Assembly (NCBI GenBank): GCA_031546985.1
Contig: JAVBJN010000045.1
Span: forward strand, 10,504 to 74,503
Direction of reading: 5' to 3'
Origin: JAVBJN01 sp031546985
GTDB lineage: Bacteria > Bacteroidota > Bacteroidia > Chitinophagales > Chitinophagaceae
Length of the DNA: 64,000 nucleotides
The translations under genes were made by a program, and so were the position numbers. Below, piece after piece: positions 18,046-27,144 of this stretch. Each line of letters starts with the position of its first letter. Position 1 is the stretch's first letter. The notes beneath the pieces are model-generated. The model was not told where the DNA came from and ran no database searches. It was given only the letters and a program-made list of their open reading frames with translations.

Positions 18046-20058
18046 CTATTTTGTTGTTTTAGCTTTCTTTTTCTTGGGCAATTCCGGTACCAGCTGGTAA
18101 TCGATCTGGCGTTTGTCCAGGTTGGTAGCTGCTACCAGCACCCGCACCTTATCGCCAATACGGAAACGCAACCCGGTGCGGTGGCCTACCAATGTGTATT
18201 CGGCCTCTTCGAAGTAGAAATCGTCGAGATCTACCAGGTCGGCCAGGCTCACCAGCCCCTCGCACTTGTGCTCTACGGTCTCTACCCAGAACCCGAAATG
18301 CGCCACACCGCTGATTACACCGTCAAACTCCTCGCCGAGGAACTGCTGCATGTACTCTACCTGTTTGTATTTATTACCCGCGCGCTCGGCTTCCATAGCT
18401 TTACGCTCCTGGTCGCTGCAATGCTTACACATCTGCTCCAGCCCTTTAATAGGGTGAATGCTGTTGGTAAGGCATTCCTGCAAAATGCGGTGCACCAGCA
18501 CATCGGGATAACGGCGAATGGGCGATGTAAAGTGCGCGTAATCGTCAAAAGCCAGTCCGTAGTGACCAATATTTTCGGTGGTGTACACCGCCTTGGCCAT
18601 GGTACGGATGCCCAGTTGCTCCAGCACATGCTGCTCTGGCTTGCCTTTGGCCTGCTCCAGCATCTGGTTAAAGGAAGCTGCTATCGCCTGGGGATTGTGC
18701 ATATCGAACTTGTGCCCAAACTTGCTGGCAAAAATGGTGAATGGTTTCAGTTTTTCCTCATCGGGCACGTCATGCACCCGGTAAGGGAACGGAACGGGGT
18801 TGCCTTTAAAATTGATATTGCCCACGTGCTTGGCCACGGTTTTATTGGCCAGCAGCATCAGCTCTTCGATCAGTTGGTGGGCTTCTTTACTTTCTTTAAT
18901 AACTACAGCTACCGGCATACCGGCATCATCGAGTTTAAAGCGCACTTCCTGCGAGCTAAAGTTGATGGCCCCGTTTTTAAACCTGGCTTTGCGCAGCGCC
19001 TGAGATATTTTGTTGAGGGTAAGAATCTCTTCTTTATGATCGCCCTCACCGGTTTCGATCACTTCCTGCGCTTCTTCGTAGGTAAAGCGACGATCGGAGT
19101 GGGTAAGCGTTTTACCCAGCCAGTATTCTTTTACCTCGCCTTGCTCATTGATCTTAAACACTGCCGAGAAGGTAAATTTATCTTCGTTGGGGCGCAGTGA
19201 GCACAGTTGGTTAGAGATATGCTCGGGCAGCATCGGCAGCACCCTGTCTGGCAGGTATACCGAGGTAGCCCTGCGGAACGCTTCTTTATCCAGTGCAGTA
19301 TCGGGCCGTACAAAATGGCTCACATCGGCGATGTGCACCCCTACTTCGTACCAGCCGTCTTTCAGTTTTTTAAAGGAAATGGCATCATCAAAGTCTTTTG
19401 CGTCAAAAGGGTCAATGGTAAAGGTCAGTTCCTTACGCAGGTCTTTCCTGGCAGCAATATCATCTTTGGTAATCGCGTCTGACAAGCGCTCCGATTCCTC
19501 AATCACATCATCCGGGAAAGTAAGCGGAAAACCATTGCTCACCAGGATCTCTTTCATCGCTATCTCGTTGGCCCTGTCGTGGGTAATAATGTCTATTACC
19601 TCGCCCACCGGGTTGCGCTTGTTCTCGGACCACTCTACCACTTTTACAATGGCTTTATCGCCTTGCTGCGCGCCATTCAGCAGTTTTTCGGGCACGTAAA
19701 TATCAAAAGGCAGTTCTTTCTTTTCGGGCACCAGGAAGGCAAAATGTTTGCTCATCTCTATCACCCCGGTAAACTCTACCCGGTTGCGCTTGAGCACCTG
19801 TTTCACCGAGCCTTCCATACGCCCGTTGCGTGAGGCTACTTTCAATACTTCTACCCGCACTTCATCGCCATCCAGGGCATTGCCCAGGAACTGCGGCTTA
19901 ATCATAATATCTTTGGCCAATCCTTCTACCACTACAAAGCCCATTCCGGAGCGGGTAAGCTCCAGCTTGCCGGTATAAGCCATTCCCGCAGGAACCGGTT
20001 TGGTTTTAGGACGGCTGTAATGTGTAACCTGGTCTTTCTTCTTTTTCTTAGCACCCAT
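18046..20058 (-). CDS. rnr: Ribonuclease R
   Basis: A 670-aa exoribonuclease of the RNase II/R family that degrades structured RNA 3' to 5'. Domains in order: a Lys-rich N-terminus (MGAKKKKKDQ), cold-shock OB folds (about 25-180), the RNB catalytic domain with TIDPFDAKDFDDAISF holding the metal-binding aspartates and SPIRRYPDVLVHRIL, an S1 domain (EEFDGVISGVAHFGFWVETV) and a basic tail ending KKKKAKTTK. It is preceded on the same strand by lpxK (44 bp gap). Confidence 0.94.
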   Translation of the reverse strand: MGAKKKKKDQVTHYSRPKTKPVPAGMAYTGKLELTRSGMGFVVVEGLAKDIMIKPQFLGNALDGDEVRVEVLKVASRNGRMEGSVKQVLKRNRVEFTGVIEMSKHFAFLVPEKKELPFDIYVPEKLLNGAQQGDKAIVKVVEWSENKRNPVGEVIDIITHDRANEIAMKEILVSNGFPLTFPDDVIEESERLSDAITKDDIAARKDLRKELTFTIDPFDAKDFDDAISFKKLKDGWYEVGVHIADVSHFVRPDTALDKEAFRRATSVYLPDRVLPMLPEHISNQLCSLRPNEDKFTFSAVFKINEQGEVKEYWLGKTLTHSDRRFTYEEAQEVIETGEGDHKEEILTLNKISQALRKARFKNGAINFSSQEVRFKLDDAGMPVAVVIKESKEAHQLIEELMLLANKTVAKHVGNINFKGNPVPFPYRVHDVPDEEKLKPFTIFASKFGHKFDMHNPQAIAASFNQMLEQAKGKPEQHVLEQLGIRTMAKAVYTTENIGHYGLAFDDYAHFTSPIRRYPDVLVHRILQECLTNSIHPIKGLEQMCKHCSDQERKAMEAERAGNKYKQVEYMQQFLGEEFDGVISGVAHFGFWVETVEHKCEGLVSLADLVDLDDFYFEEAEYTLVGHRTGLRFRIGDKVRVLVAATNLDKRQIDYQLVPELPKKKKAKTTK

Positions 20059-20102
20059 AGGTATATCTTTTTATGTTCCGGCTGTAGACACCGGTTATCT
20101 TG

Positions 20103-21194
20103 TTAGTCGTTCCAGAAAGCGGCTTTCTTCTCTTCTACAAATTCAAAAATCTTTTGATTGAAAGTGTCGCTTTCGTTGAATAATAATTGAACCTTAACAG
20201 GCAGCACAGCAATATTCATGCTACTTTCCTGCAGGATCGGGGTTTTGAGCAACAAACGAACGGCATCCTTCTCGGTGGTAAGGATGAATTTGCGCTCCTG
20301 TGGCATTTTATCGTAAGCCGCCTTCATTTCATCTATATCGTACCGCGAAAAGTAATGGTGATCGGGGTATTGCAACAGGTGCACATTGGGCGTAAGTTTG
20401 CTCAGGTACTGGTGCAGCCCCTCGGGGTTGGCAATGCCGCAAGCCAGCACCACACCCATATCGGGGGTAATATGCACTTCTTCTCTTGTAAAAAGATCGT
20501 ACATGGCACCATATTCCAGCGTAGAGAAAAACAACTGCTGCCCCGGCAATGGTTTAATCTCCTTACGAATGGCTTCTTGCTCTGCCTGCGCCAATGCCGG
20601 CGGACACTTGGACACAATAATCACATCGGCACGTTTATACGCCCTGCGGCCTTCTCTCAGGTTGCCAAATGGCAGAATAAAATCTTTGGTAAACCGGTGA
20701 TTGTAATCGGTAATCAAAATATTCATACCCGGCTTTACCGACCGGTGCTGAAAAGCATCGTCCAGCAAAATCACGTCAATATCGTTATCGGCCTGCATGA
20801 GCATAGGTATGCCAATCATCCTTTCTTCACATACAGAAACCTGCACATCGGGATACTTGCTTTTAAACTGCATGGGCTCATCGCCAATATCGAGCGCGTT
20901 GGTGCGGTAATCGGCCAGCAGAAAGCCGCGGGTAATTCTTTTATATCCCCGGCTCATGGTGGCAATTTTGTAATGGTACCGCATTAACTCAATAAGGTAT
21001 TCGATATGCGGGGTTTTGCCTGTGCCCCCTGTAGAGAGGTTGCCCACGGCTATTACCGGCACACCAAAACCTACAGACGACAATACACCTGCATCATACA
21101 ACCTGTTGCGGAGCGATATGATAAGCCCGTACAACAATGAAAACGGTAATAGCAGAAAGCGGAAATATTTCAAAAAATCGTTAATCGAACTCAA
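20103..21194 (-). CDS. lpxK: Tetraacyldisaccharide 4'-kinase
   Basis: A 363-aa inner-membrane-associated kinase that phosphorylates the 4' position of the lipid A disaccharide. The N-terminal membrane helix is FLLLPFSLLYGLIISLRNRL. The P-loop is GNLSTGGTGKT (51-61), followed by RGYKRITRGF and the family motif LLDDAFQHRSVKPG. Length fits Bacteroidota LpxK. Its start overlaps the stop of ftcD by 4 bp, so it is translated from the same message although the two pathways are unrelated. Confidence 0.93.
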   Translation of the reverse strand: MSSINDFLKYFRFLLLPFSLLYGLIISLRNRLYDAGVLSSVGFGVPVIAVGNLSTGGTGKTPHIEYLIELMRYHYKIATMSRGYKRITRGFLLADYRTNALDIGDEPMQFKSKYPDVQVSVCEERMIGIPMLMQADNDIDVILLDDAFQHRSVKPGMNILITDYNHRFTKDFILPFGNLREGRRAYKRADVIIVSKCPPALAQAEQEAIRKEIKPLPGQQLFFSTLEYGAMYDLFTREEVHITPDMGVVLACGIANPEGLHQYLSKLTPNVHLLQYPDHHYFSRYDIDEMKAAYDKMPQERKFILTTEKDAVRLLLKTPILQESSMNIAVLPVKVQLLFNESDTFNQKIFEFVEEKKAAFWND

Positions 21195-22789
21195 AATAAA
21201 AAGCCTGTTTGTTGTATAATATAATCAATATCGCGGAAAACCTGCGCATGAATTTGCGATGCCTGCTGCCAAAGCCCCTCGCGGCCCGGTTCATCATTAA
21301 TGCCATTGACCTTAATATTGGCCATAGCCGCATTGGCAGCTGCCTGTAACAACCACGCCGCTGTAGCCACATCGGAGGCCAGTGTAACCCGTAGCCCATC
21401 CAGGTGGTCGTGCAGCACTTTGCTCACCTGCGCGCAGGCCTGTAGGGTCTGGAAAGGCACCAATGCCGCAGCATACAGCAAATGATCTTTGGAACCGGCA
21501 TCCGTATTGTGCAGCACTTTCAAAAAAGCATTGGCATCTTTATCTACCAGGGTAGAAGCGTAGTCGAGACTGTGTTGCAGACTACGGCTGGCCGCTACCA
21601 GCTGGTCGCCCGCTTTATCGCTGATGGCCACCACCATATTGGACAAAGCCGCGGCCAGAGACACACTCAGCGCTGCTATAGAACCGCCGCCCGGCACAGC
21701 AAGCGGCTCGTTTACCCTTTCCAGGAAACGGCTTAGGGTAAGTTGTCCGAATTGTACCGGATGGTCGGTTTTGAGGGTCTGTTCTATCACATTCTGGCGC
21801 ACATCAAACGGTTTTACATCGCTCAGTCCCAAAGTACGCACGGCCAGGTGTATGGCTTCCTGCTCATCCACCTCATCGCGGCTGCGGCCTGTTTTTTCGG
21901 CAAAATAGTAACCCGCATCTACCAGCGCATCCTGCGGCAGCAAGCCTATTACTTCACTACCCGTTACCCGCACACCATATTCCGCTGCCAGTTTGCAACA
22001 GGTATCAAATACAATATGTAAAGGAGCCGCATGGTAATCCACAATGTTCATAGACACCTGGGCTATACCAAATTCTTTGATGTACCAGCCTATGGCTTTA
22101 ACGCCTTTGAGCAATCCTGCTGTACGCAAGCTGCCTTCCTGGCGCGATACAGCGCCACTTTCCCGCAGGCGGGCCGCTATCTTTTTAGCAATGCTTACAT
22201 CCTTGGTATTGAGGTTAATATTATAAGCCAGCAGAATATTGCGTGCACCTATGATACTGGCGCCGGAGCGCGCGTGGAATGCCGCAGGGCCAAAATCGGG
22301 CATCCATTCGGATTGTAATATTTTCTCGGGCAGACCTTCGTACTCTCCCTGCCGCACGGCAGCCAGGTTGCGCCGGTGCGGTGCAGAAGCCGCGAATTCG
22401 TAAAGATACACCGGAATACCCAGTTGCTCCGCCACCATTTTGCCCAGCGATTGCGCACAATCTACCGCCACATCCATTCCGGTGCCCATCAATGGCACAA
22501 ACGGACACACATCGGTAGCACCCATACGCGGGTGCACACCCTGGTGGTGCTGCATATCGATCAGTTTCGAGGCCATTTCAATGCCTTTAAATGCGGCTTT
22601 AACCACCTGCTCGGGCTCCCCGGCAAAGGTCATTACGGTGCGGTGCGCCGCAAAGCCGCTGTCTACATGCATGAGCCGTACCCCTTTCTGGGCGGCGATT
22701 ACCCGCATAATGCGGTGTATCACTGCTTTATCCCTTCCTTCGCTGAAGTTGGGAACACATTCAACAATATTATTCTGCGTAAGTGCCAT
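21191..22789 (-). CDS. ftcD: Glutamate formimidoyltransferase / formimidoyl-THF cyclodeaminase fusion
   Basis: A 532-aa two-domain enzyme from the ATG at 22789 (MALTQNNIVECVPNFSEG); the frame is open further upstream but this Met precedes the conserved start of the family. Residues about 1-320 are the formiminotransferase (VPNFSEGRD, LMHVDSGFAAHRTVMTFAG, HPRMGATDVCPFVP). Residues about 340-530 are the cyclodeaminase (VPGGGSIAALSVSLAAALSNM). It moves the formimino group from formiminoglutamate to tetrahydrofolate and releases ammonia, the last step of histidine breakdown. No hut genes are nearby. It overlaps lpxK by 4 bp. Confidence 0.92.
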   Translation of the reverse strand: MALTQNNIVECVPNFSEGRDKAVIHRIMRVIAAQKGVRLMHVDSGFAAHRTVMTFAGEPEQVVKAAFKGIEMASKLIDMQHHQGVHPRMGATDVCPFVPLMGTGMDVAVDCAQSLGKMVAEQLGIPVYLYEFAASAPHRRNLAAVRQGEYEGLPEKILQSEWMPDFGPAAFHARSGASIIGARNILLAYNINLNTKDVSIAKKIAARLRESGAVSRQEGSLRTAGLLKGVKAIGWYIKEFGIAQVSMNIVDYHAAPLHIVFDTCCKLAAEYGVRVTGSEVIGLLPQDALVDAGYYFAEKTGRSRDEVDEQEAIHLAVRTLGLSDVKPFDVRQNVIEQTLKTDHPVQFGQLTLSRFLERVNEPLAVPGGGSIAALSVSLAAALSNMVVAISDKAGDQLVAASRSLQHSLDYASTLVDKDANAFLKVLHNTDAGSKDHLLYAAALVPFQTLQACAQVSKVLHDHLDGLRVTLASDVATAAWLLQAAANAAMANIKVNGINDEPGREGLWQQASQIHAQVFRDIDYIIQQTGFLF

Positions 22790-22895
22790 TTGGTACAAAT
22801 ATAGATCAATGGTAAGGTAAAGTAATCGCACATGCGTTTAGGAGCAGAATATTACCGATTCTTAACCTTCCCTTTTATATTCGTCCGTTTGAACT

Positions 22896-22903
22896 TACTT
22901 TTG
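22896..22903 (+). promoter_or_regulatory. Bacteroidota -7 element (TACTTTTG)
   Basis: TACTTTTG matches TAnnTTTG exactly and lies 23 bp before the GTG start of the first KAS III gene. No clear TTTG is visible at the -33 position. Confidence 0.5.
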
Positions 22904-22926
22904 CGGAAACTTAAATCCCTGGAATA

Positions 22927-24060
22927 GTGAGACCTGTTTATATTACCCGGTTATCTAAATACCTGCCCAACGATCCGGTCACCAACGACCAGATGGAACA
23001 AATCCTGGGCATGGTAGGCGGAAAACCGTCAAAAGCGAGGGCTATTATCTTACGCAACAACGGCATTAAAACGCGCTACTACGCTTATAAAAACGGGCAA
23101 AGCACGCATTCCAACGCCGAAATGGTAAAAGAGGCCGTACAGGGATTGTTTGACGAAAAATTACCTTTCTCGGCCCTTCAGTTGCTGGCTTGCGGCACCA
23201 CATCGCCCGACCAGTTGCTGCCATCGCATGCCGCTATGGTGCATGGCGAGCTGGGCCATAAACCACTCGAATTACTGTCGGCCGCCGGCGCTTGCTGCGC
23301 GGGTGTGCAGGCTATGAAATATGCTTATTTCTCCATCGCATCGGGCAATATCGATACCGCTGTAGCTACAGGCTCAGAAAAACTGTCTACCTGGATGCTG
23401 GCCCAGAAATTTAAGCCGGAGATGGACAATATGGAGCGGCTCAACGAAAACCCGTTCCTGGGTTTTGAAAAAGATTTTATTCGCTGGATGCTGAGCGATG
23501 GCGCTGGCGCAGCGCTGCTCCAAAGCAAACCCAACGAAGAGGGGCTGTCTTTAAAAATTGAATGGATAGAAGCCACCAGCTTTGCCCACGAAATTGAAAC
23601 CTGCATGTACGCAGGCGCTACCAAACAGGAAGACGCCTCCCTGCTGAGCTGGAACGATATGGACCCAACCGACTGGACCAACCAAAGTGTGTTTGCTTTA
23701 AAACAAGACACTAAACTCCTCGCGGCCCATATCATTAAAAAAGGTGGCATTTTTCTTAAAGAACTCGTAGAAAAACACGGGTTGCGCACCGAAGACATAG
23801 ACTATTTTCTGCCGCATATGTCCAGCGAGATCTTCCGTCAAAAAATCAAGGAAGAATTTCAATTGCTCAATATTGGCATCAGCGATGATAAATGGTTTAC
23901 CAACCTCACCAAAGTAGGCAATGTAGGCACCGCCTCACCCTTCCTTATGCTGGAAGAATTGATGTATTCCGGTAACCTGAAAAAAGGACAAAAAATACTG
24001 ATGATGGTACCGGAGAGCGCCCGTTTCTCCTACGTGTACGTTTGGCTTACAGTAGTGTAA
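22927..24060 (+). CDS. KAS III-family ketosynthase, pigment/DAR-type (paralogue 1)
   Basis: A 377-aa thiolase-fold enzyme starting at GTG (no ATG gives the conserved N-terminus MRPVYITRLSKYLPN). It is longer than FabH (about 320 aa). The catalytic triad is visible: C124 in GACCAGVQ, H297 in FLPHMSSE and N332 in VGNVGTAS. It closely resembles the protein at 25380 (shared ILGMV-GKPS-AR start, same spacing of active residues). The neighbouring DarA-like gene suggests it condenses acyl units in a dialkylresorcinol or flexirubin-type pathway. It ends at its own terminator, so it may be transcribed alone. General fatty-acid initiation is less likely given its length and context. Confidence 0.85.
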   Translation: MRPVYITRLSKYLPNDPVTNDQMEQILGMVGGKPSKARAIILRNNGIKTRYYAYKNGQSTHSNAEMVKEAVQGLFDEKLPFSALQLLACGTTSPDQLLPSHAAMVHGELGHKPLELLSAAGACCAGVQAMKYAYFSIASGNIDTAVATGSEKLSTWMLAQKFKPEMDNMERLNENPFLGFEKDFIRWMLSDGAGAALLQSKPNEEGLSLKIEWIEATSFAHEIETCMYAGATKQEDASLLSWNDMDPTDWTNQSVFALKQDTKLLAAHIIKKGGIFLKELVEKHGLRTEDIDYFLPHMSSEIFRQKIKEEFQLLNIGISDDKWFTNLTKVGNVGTASPFLMLEELMYSGNLKKGQKILMMVPESARFSYVYVWLTVV

Positions 24061-24084
24061 GTACTATGCTATAATTTCTTTAAC

Positions 24085-24113
24085 CCCGGGTGTTGATCGC
24101 ATCCGGGCTTTTT
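24085..24113 (+). terminator. Terminator after KAS III paralogue 1
   Basis: CCCGGGTG (24085-24092) pairs with CATCCGGG (24100-24107) with one G-T pair and is followed by CTTTTTGTTT. Confidence 0.75.
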
Positions 24114-24144
24114 GTTTGCGGGCATTTCCGCTGTGCCGCTAGCC

Positions 24145-24257
24145 AAAAGTCAAAGGTGAAAAGTCAAAAATGAATAAAATCCCCTTGCGCGAAATATAAA
24201 TACGTTACTCCGCTGTGTTCCCGCATCTGGCGGGACAGGCTGCTGCGTCGCCGTGAG
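24145..24257. repeat. Modular intergenic repeat, copy A
   Basis: Four 7-bp units (AGTCAAA, GGTGAAA, AGTCAAA, AATGAAT at 24148-24175) lead into AAAATCCCCTTGCGCGAAA, an ACTCCGC block, then the hairpin CCCGCATCTGGCGGG and CTGCTGCGTCGCCGTGAG. The same blocks in the same order recur at 26923 and 48601. The remaining parts of the 24061-24423 gap hold further 'GCGTCTTTGCGTG'-like debris and no gene. Confidence 0.75.
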
Positions 24258-24423
24258 CTTATCATCCCTCCGCGTTCACACCCCATGCGCCTTCGCGTGA
24301 AACCCAAACACACTACTCCGCCTTCCCCACTGCGCCTTTGCTCTCCCAGCGTCTTTGCGTGCCCCACTTCCCTTCCAATCACATTTATTATCTTAGCCCC
24401 TTATAAAACCTGGCATCATACCC

Positions 24424-25344
24424 ATGAAACCCAAAATACTGGTCATCTACTATACGCAAAGCGGCCAACTGAAAGACATTCTCGACAACATTATCAGCCC
24501 CATACAAGACCAGGTAGAAATTACTTTCGCACCTGTAGAACCCGTAGAGTCGTTTCCAATTCCCTGGACCACCGCAGGTTTCTTCGACTGTATGCCCGAG
24601 TGTGTAGAAGAAATTCCGATAGCCATAAAGCCCATGCATATACCCGACCAGCATTACGATCTCGTAATATTGGGTTACCAGCCCTGGTTTCTGTCGCCTT
24701 CCCTGCCCACAACGGGTTTTCTCAAAAGCGAGTATGCCAGTATTTTAAAGGGCAAAAATGTAGTAACCGTAGTAGGTAGCCGCAATATGTGGCTCAATGC
24801 ACAGGAAAAAGTAAAAGCAGCCCTGAACCGTTTGGGGGCCAATCTCAAAGGCAATATTGTGCTGTTCGATCGCAACCACAACCTCGTATCGCTATTTACC
24901 GTTATCCGCTGGACGTTTAAAGGACAAAAAGAAGCATCCGGCATACTGCCCGAAGCTGGCGTGCAAACCCCGGACATTAAAGCGGCAGCCCGTTTTGGCC
25001 CCGTTTTATTAAATGCCTTGCAACAAAACCAACTCGATTCATTACAAACCCGGCTCCTCGAGGCCCAGGCCATACAAATCAAACCTACCCTGATTGTTCT
25101 GGAAAAAAGAGGCATCACCAACTTCAGAAAATTTTCGAAATACATTCGTGAGAAAGGAGAACGCGGCAATCCTGCCCGCCTGCCCCGTGTAAAACTGTTT
25201 CAACGGTTGCTCACCACCGGCATTTTTGTATTCTCTCCCATATCGGGCTTAACCGCGAAGATGGCCGCATGGTTTAACCACAAAGAATTTAAACGCCAAT
25301 TAAATTATTTCAAAGGGGTTGACTTCCAGAAGGAAGTTCTTTAA
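24424..25344 (+). CDS. darA: DarA-like flavodoxin-fold protein (dialkylresorcinol pathway)
   Basis: A 306-aa protein. The N-terminus KILVIYYTQSGQLKDIL has a flavodoxin-type phosphate loop (T11-Q-S-G-Q15), and GYQPWFLSPSLPTTGFL and VVTVVGSRNMW fit an FMN-binding alpha/beta fold over the first 150 residues. The C-terminal half (RLPRVKLFQRLLTTGIFVFS) is basic and hydrophobic, perhaps membrane touching. In dar and flexirubin loci the protein of this kind, named DarA, is placed beside the KAS III DarB; I recall a role in oxidising the cyclohexanedione to the resorcinol ring, though databases call it a condensing enzyme. It is flanked by two KAS III genes. Confidence 0.72.
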   Translation: MKPKILVIYYTQSGQLKDILDNIISPIQDQVEITFAPVEPVESFPIPWTTAGFFDCMPECVEEIPIAIKPMHIPDQHYDLVILGYQPWFLSPSLPTTGFLKSEYASILKGKNVVTVVGSRNMWLNAQEKVKAALNRLGANLKGNIVLFDRNHNLVSLFTVIRWTFKGQKEASGILPEAGVQTPDIKAAARFGPVLLNALQQNQLDSLQTRLLEAQAIQIKPTLIVLEKRGITNFRKFSKYIREKGERGNPARLPRVKLFQRLLTTGIFVFSPISGLTAKMAAWFNHKEFKRQLNYFKGVDFQKEVL

Positions 25345-25379
25345 ATTAGGATAGGCATTAACCACCGCCTTCCTTTTTT

Positions 25380-26516
25380 ATGACACCAGTTTACATTACC
25401 CGTCTGGCGAAGTTTCTTCCCAACGAGCCGGTGTGTAACGACGACATGGAACAAATTCTGGGCATGGTAGACGGCAAACCATCCCGGGCCAGGCATAAAA
25501 TCCTGGAAAACAACAAGATCCATACCCGTTATTACGCGCTGGACCCCAAAGGAAACAGTACCCACACCAACGCCCAACTGGCAGCCCGCTGTATAGAAGG
25601 GCTCCTCGACGACAAGATTAGCAAAAACGATATCGAACTACTGGTATGCGGCTGTGTAGCCCCCGACCAACTACTGCCCAGCCAGGCCGCCATGGTGCAT
25701 GGCGAGCTGGGTTGTCCGCCTATTGAAGTTATTTCGGTAAACAGTGCCTGCGCATCGGGCTTTCAGGCATTTAAGTACGCCTACCTTTCGGTAAAAGCAG
25801 GAGAAAGCACCAAAGCGGTGGCCTGTGGCTCCGAAAAAGTATCGGGCTGGCTCAAAGCCGAAAAGTTTAAAGCCGAAGCCGAAAACCTCAAACAACTGGA
25901 AGCCGATCCCATGATTGCTTTCGAAAAAGATTTCCTCCGCTGGATGATCAGCGATGGCGCCGGAGCAGCACTGTTGCAGAACGAGCCCAACACTGAAGGC
26001 ATTTCTCTCCGGGTAGACTGGATAGAAATGAAATCCTTTGCCAATGAGCTGCCCGCCTGCATGTATGCCGGTGCTGTACGCAGTCCCGACGGTTCGCTTA
26101 CCGGCTGGGCCGATTACCCCATCGAAGAATGGGGCAAGCAAAGTATTTTTTCCTTTAAGCAGGATACCCGTCTGTTGGGCGTCAAAGTAGTACCCATTGG
26201 CTCCCAGTACTGGAAAGAACTGGTAGAGAAGCATAACATAGACATCGATAAGCTTACCTGGTTTCTGCCGCATATCTCTTCTGAGTTTTTCCGCGAAAAG
26301 ATCGCCAACGAAATCACCAGGCTGGGCGTACCCATTGCCCCCGAAAAATGGTTTACCAACCTTAGCAGCGTAGGCAATATTGGCAGCGCGGCCCCTTATG
26401 TGATGCTCGAAGAACTGTTCAACAACGGTAAACTCAAAAAAGGCGATACCATTGTCATTATGGTACCAGAAAGTGCAAGGTTCACTTATATCTATGCCCA
26501 TTTGACGGTAGTGTAA
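25380..26516 (+). CDS. darB: KAS III-family ketosynthase, DarB-like (paralogue 2)
   Basis: A 378-aa enzyme 35 bp downstream of darA on the same strand. C124 (NSACASGFQAF), H298 (FLPHISSE) and N333 (VGNIGSAAP) form the ketosynthase triad. It starts MTPVYITRLAKFLPNEPV and resembles paralogue 1 throughout, so the pair arose by duplication. In known dialkylresorcinol pathways DarB joins two beta-ketoacyl units into a cyclohexanedione. Which of the two paralogues is the true DarB cannot be settled here; adjacency to darA favours this one. Confidence 0.78.
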   Translation: MTPVYITRLAKFLPNEPVCNDDMEQILGMVDGKPSRARHKILENNKIHTRYYALDPKGNSTHTNAQLAARCIEGLLDDKISKNDIELLVCGCVAPDQLLPSQAAMVHGELGCPPIEVISVNSACASGFQAFKYAYLSVKAGESTKAVACGSEKVSGWLKAEKFKAEAENLKQLEADPMIAFEKDFLRWMISDGAGAALLQNEPNTEGISLRVDWIEMKSFANELPACMYAGAVRSPDGSLTGWADYPIEEWGKQSIFSFKQDTRLLGVKVVPIGSQYWKELVEKHNIDIDKLTWFLPHISSEFFREKIANEITRLGVPIAPEKWFTNLSSVGNIGSAAPYVMLEELFNNGKLKKGDTIVIMVPESARFTYIYAHLTVV

Positions 26517-26541
26517 TCAACAGTAAATGGCTGAACCCGGA

Positions 26542-26560
26542 CCCTGAGCTTGTCGAAGGG
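26542..26560. repeat. TTCGACAAGCTCAG-type palindromic repeat
   Basis: CCCTGAGCTTGTCGAAGGG, an imperfect palindrome also present (reverse orientation) at 38802-38820 and in variant form at 30656 and 30788. Confidence 0.7.
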
Positions 26561-26619
26561 TCGAAGCCCCTGAATGTTTCCGACGGCTTAGTCAAAAGTG
26601 AGAACGCAACAAAACTCAT

Positions 26620-26709
26620 GTCGTCCTGCGTGGAGCGTAGCGGAATGCAGGATCTCCCCAGTTGAAGAGATCCTGCATTCCGTTCGTACCTCACGAAACG
26701 CAGGATGAC
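26620..26709. repeat. Long intergenic hairpin repeat
   Basis: The inner arms CGGAATGCAGGATCTC (26641-26656) and GAGATCCTGCATTCCG (26667-26682) are perfect over 16 bp with a 10-nt loop. The outer arms GTCGTCCTGCGT (26620-26631) and ACGCAGGATGAC (26698-26709) match with one difference. It resembles the GTCATCCTG-type hairpins dispersed in many bacteria; a related one is at 40337-40412. Confidence 0.8.
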
Positions 26710-26922
26710 ACCTATTATAGTTCCTTTACCGTCCCCTTCGCCGTGTCGCTGTGCCGCTGTGAGCCTGTCATTCCCCTGCCCCCCTGCGTGAAACCCAAAC
26801 ACGCCGTGCCGCTGCGTGCAACCTCCATTCTATTTCCCGCAGATTTCCGCTGATCAAAAACCACCGCTGATCCCGCAGATATCCTTCACGAGTATTTCCG
26901 TTGCGCCGCCGTGAGCACCCAG

Positions 26923-27052
26923 CGTCAAAAGTGAAAGGTGAAAAGGCAATAGTAATTCCTAGCGCCCCTTCTCGCACGGTGCCATTGCGTGAAACCGCAT
27001 TTTCCGCATTTCCCGTTGCGCCCCCGCATGTGGCGGGGCAGGCTGCTGCGAG
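26923..27052. repeat. Modular intergenic repeat, copy B
   Basis: 7-bp units GTCAAAA, GTGAAAG, GTGAAAA, GGCAATA (26924-26951), then GCG/CCCC blocks, TTGCGTGAAACCGCATTTTC, and the hairpin CCCGCATGTGGCGGGGCAGG followed by CTGCTGCGAG. Same block order as copy A. The whole gap 26517-27144 is repeat-derived and holds no gene; 27053-27093 is a further GGATTGGC-like repeat (inverse of 48529-48552). Confidence 0.72.
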
Positions 27053-27112
27053 AAACCAATCCGCCAATCGGCTAATCCCGCAATCCAATTACCGCCCCTG
27101 CATTTTTATTAA

Positions 27113-27120
27113 TAAGTTTG
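27113..27120 (+). promoter_or_regulatory. -7 element (TAAGTTTG) of the BtrH/ABC operon
   Basis: TAAGTTTG is an exact TAnnTTTG match 25 bp before the ATG at 27145, which also supports that start over the upstream TTG at 27118. Confidence 0.6.
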
Positions 27121-27144
27121 TACCAGAATAATTGCCAACCGCTT

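Noticed and set aside
24285..24779. 164-aa frame running from the repeat region into darA
   Set aside because: It starts in repeat debris and is out of frame with the clearly conserved darA protein.
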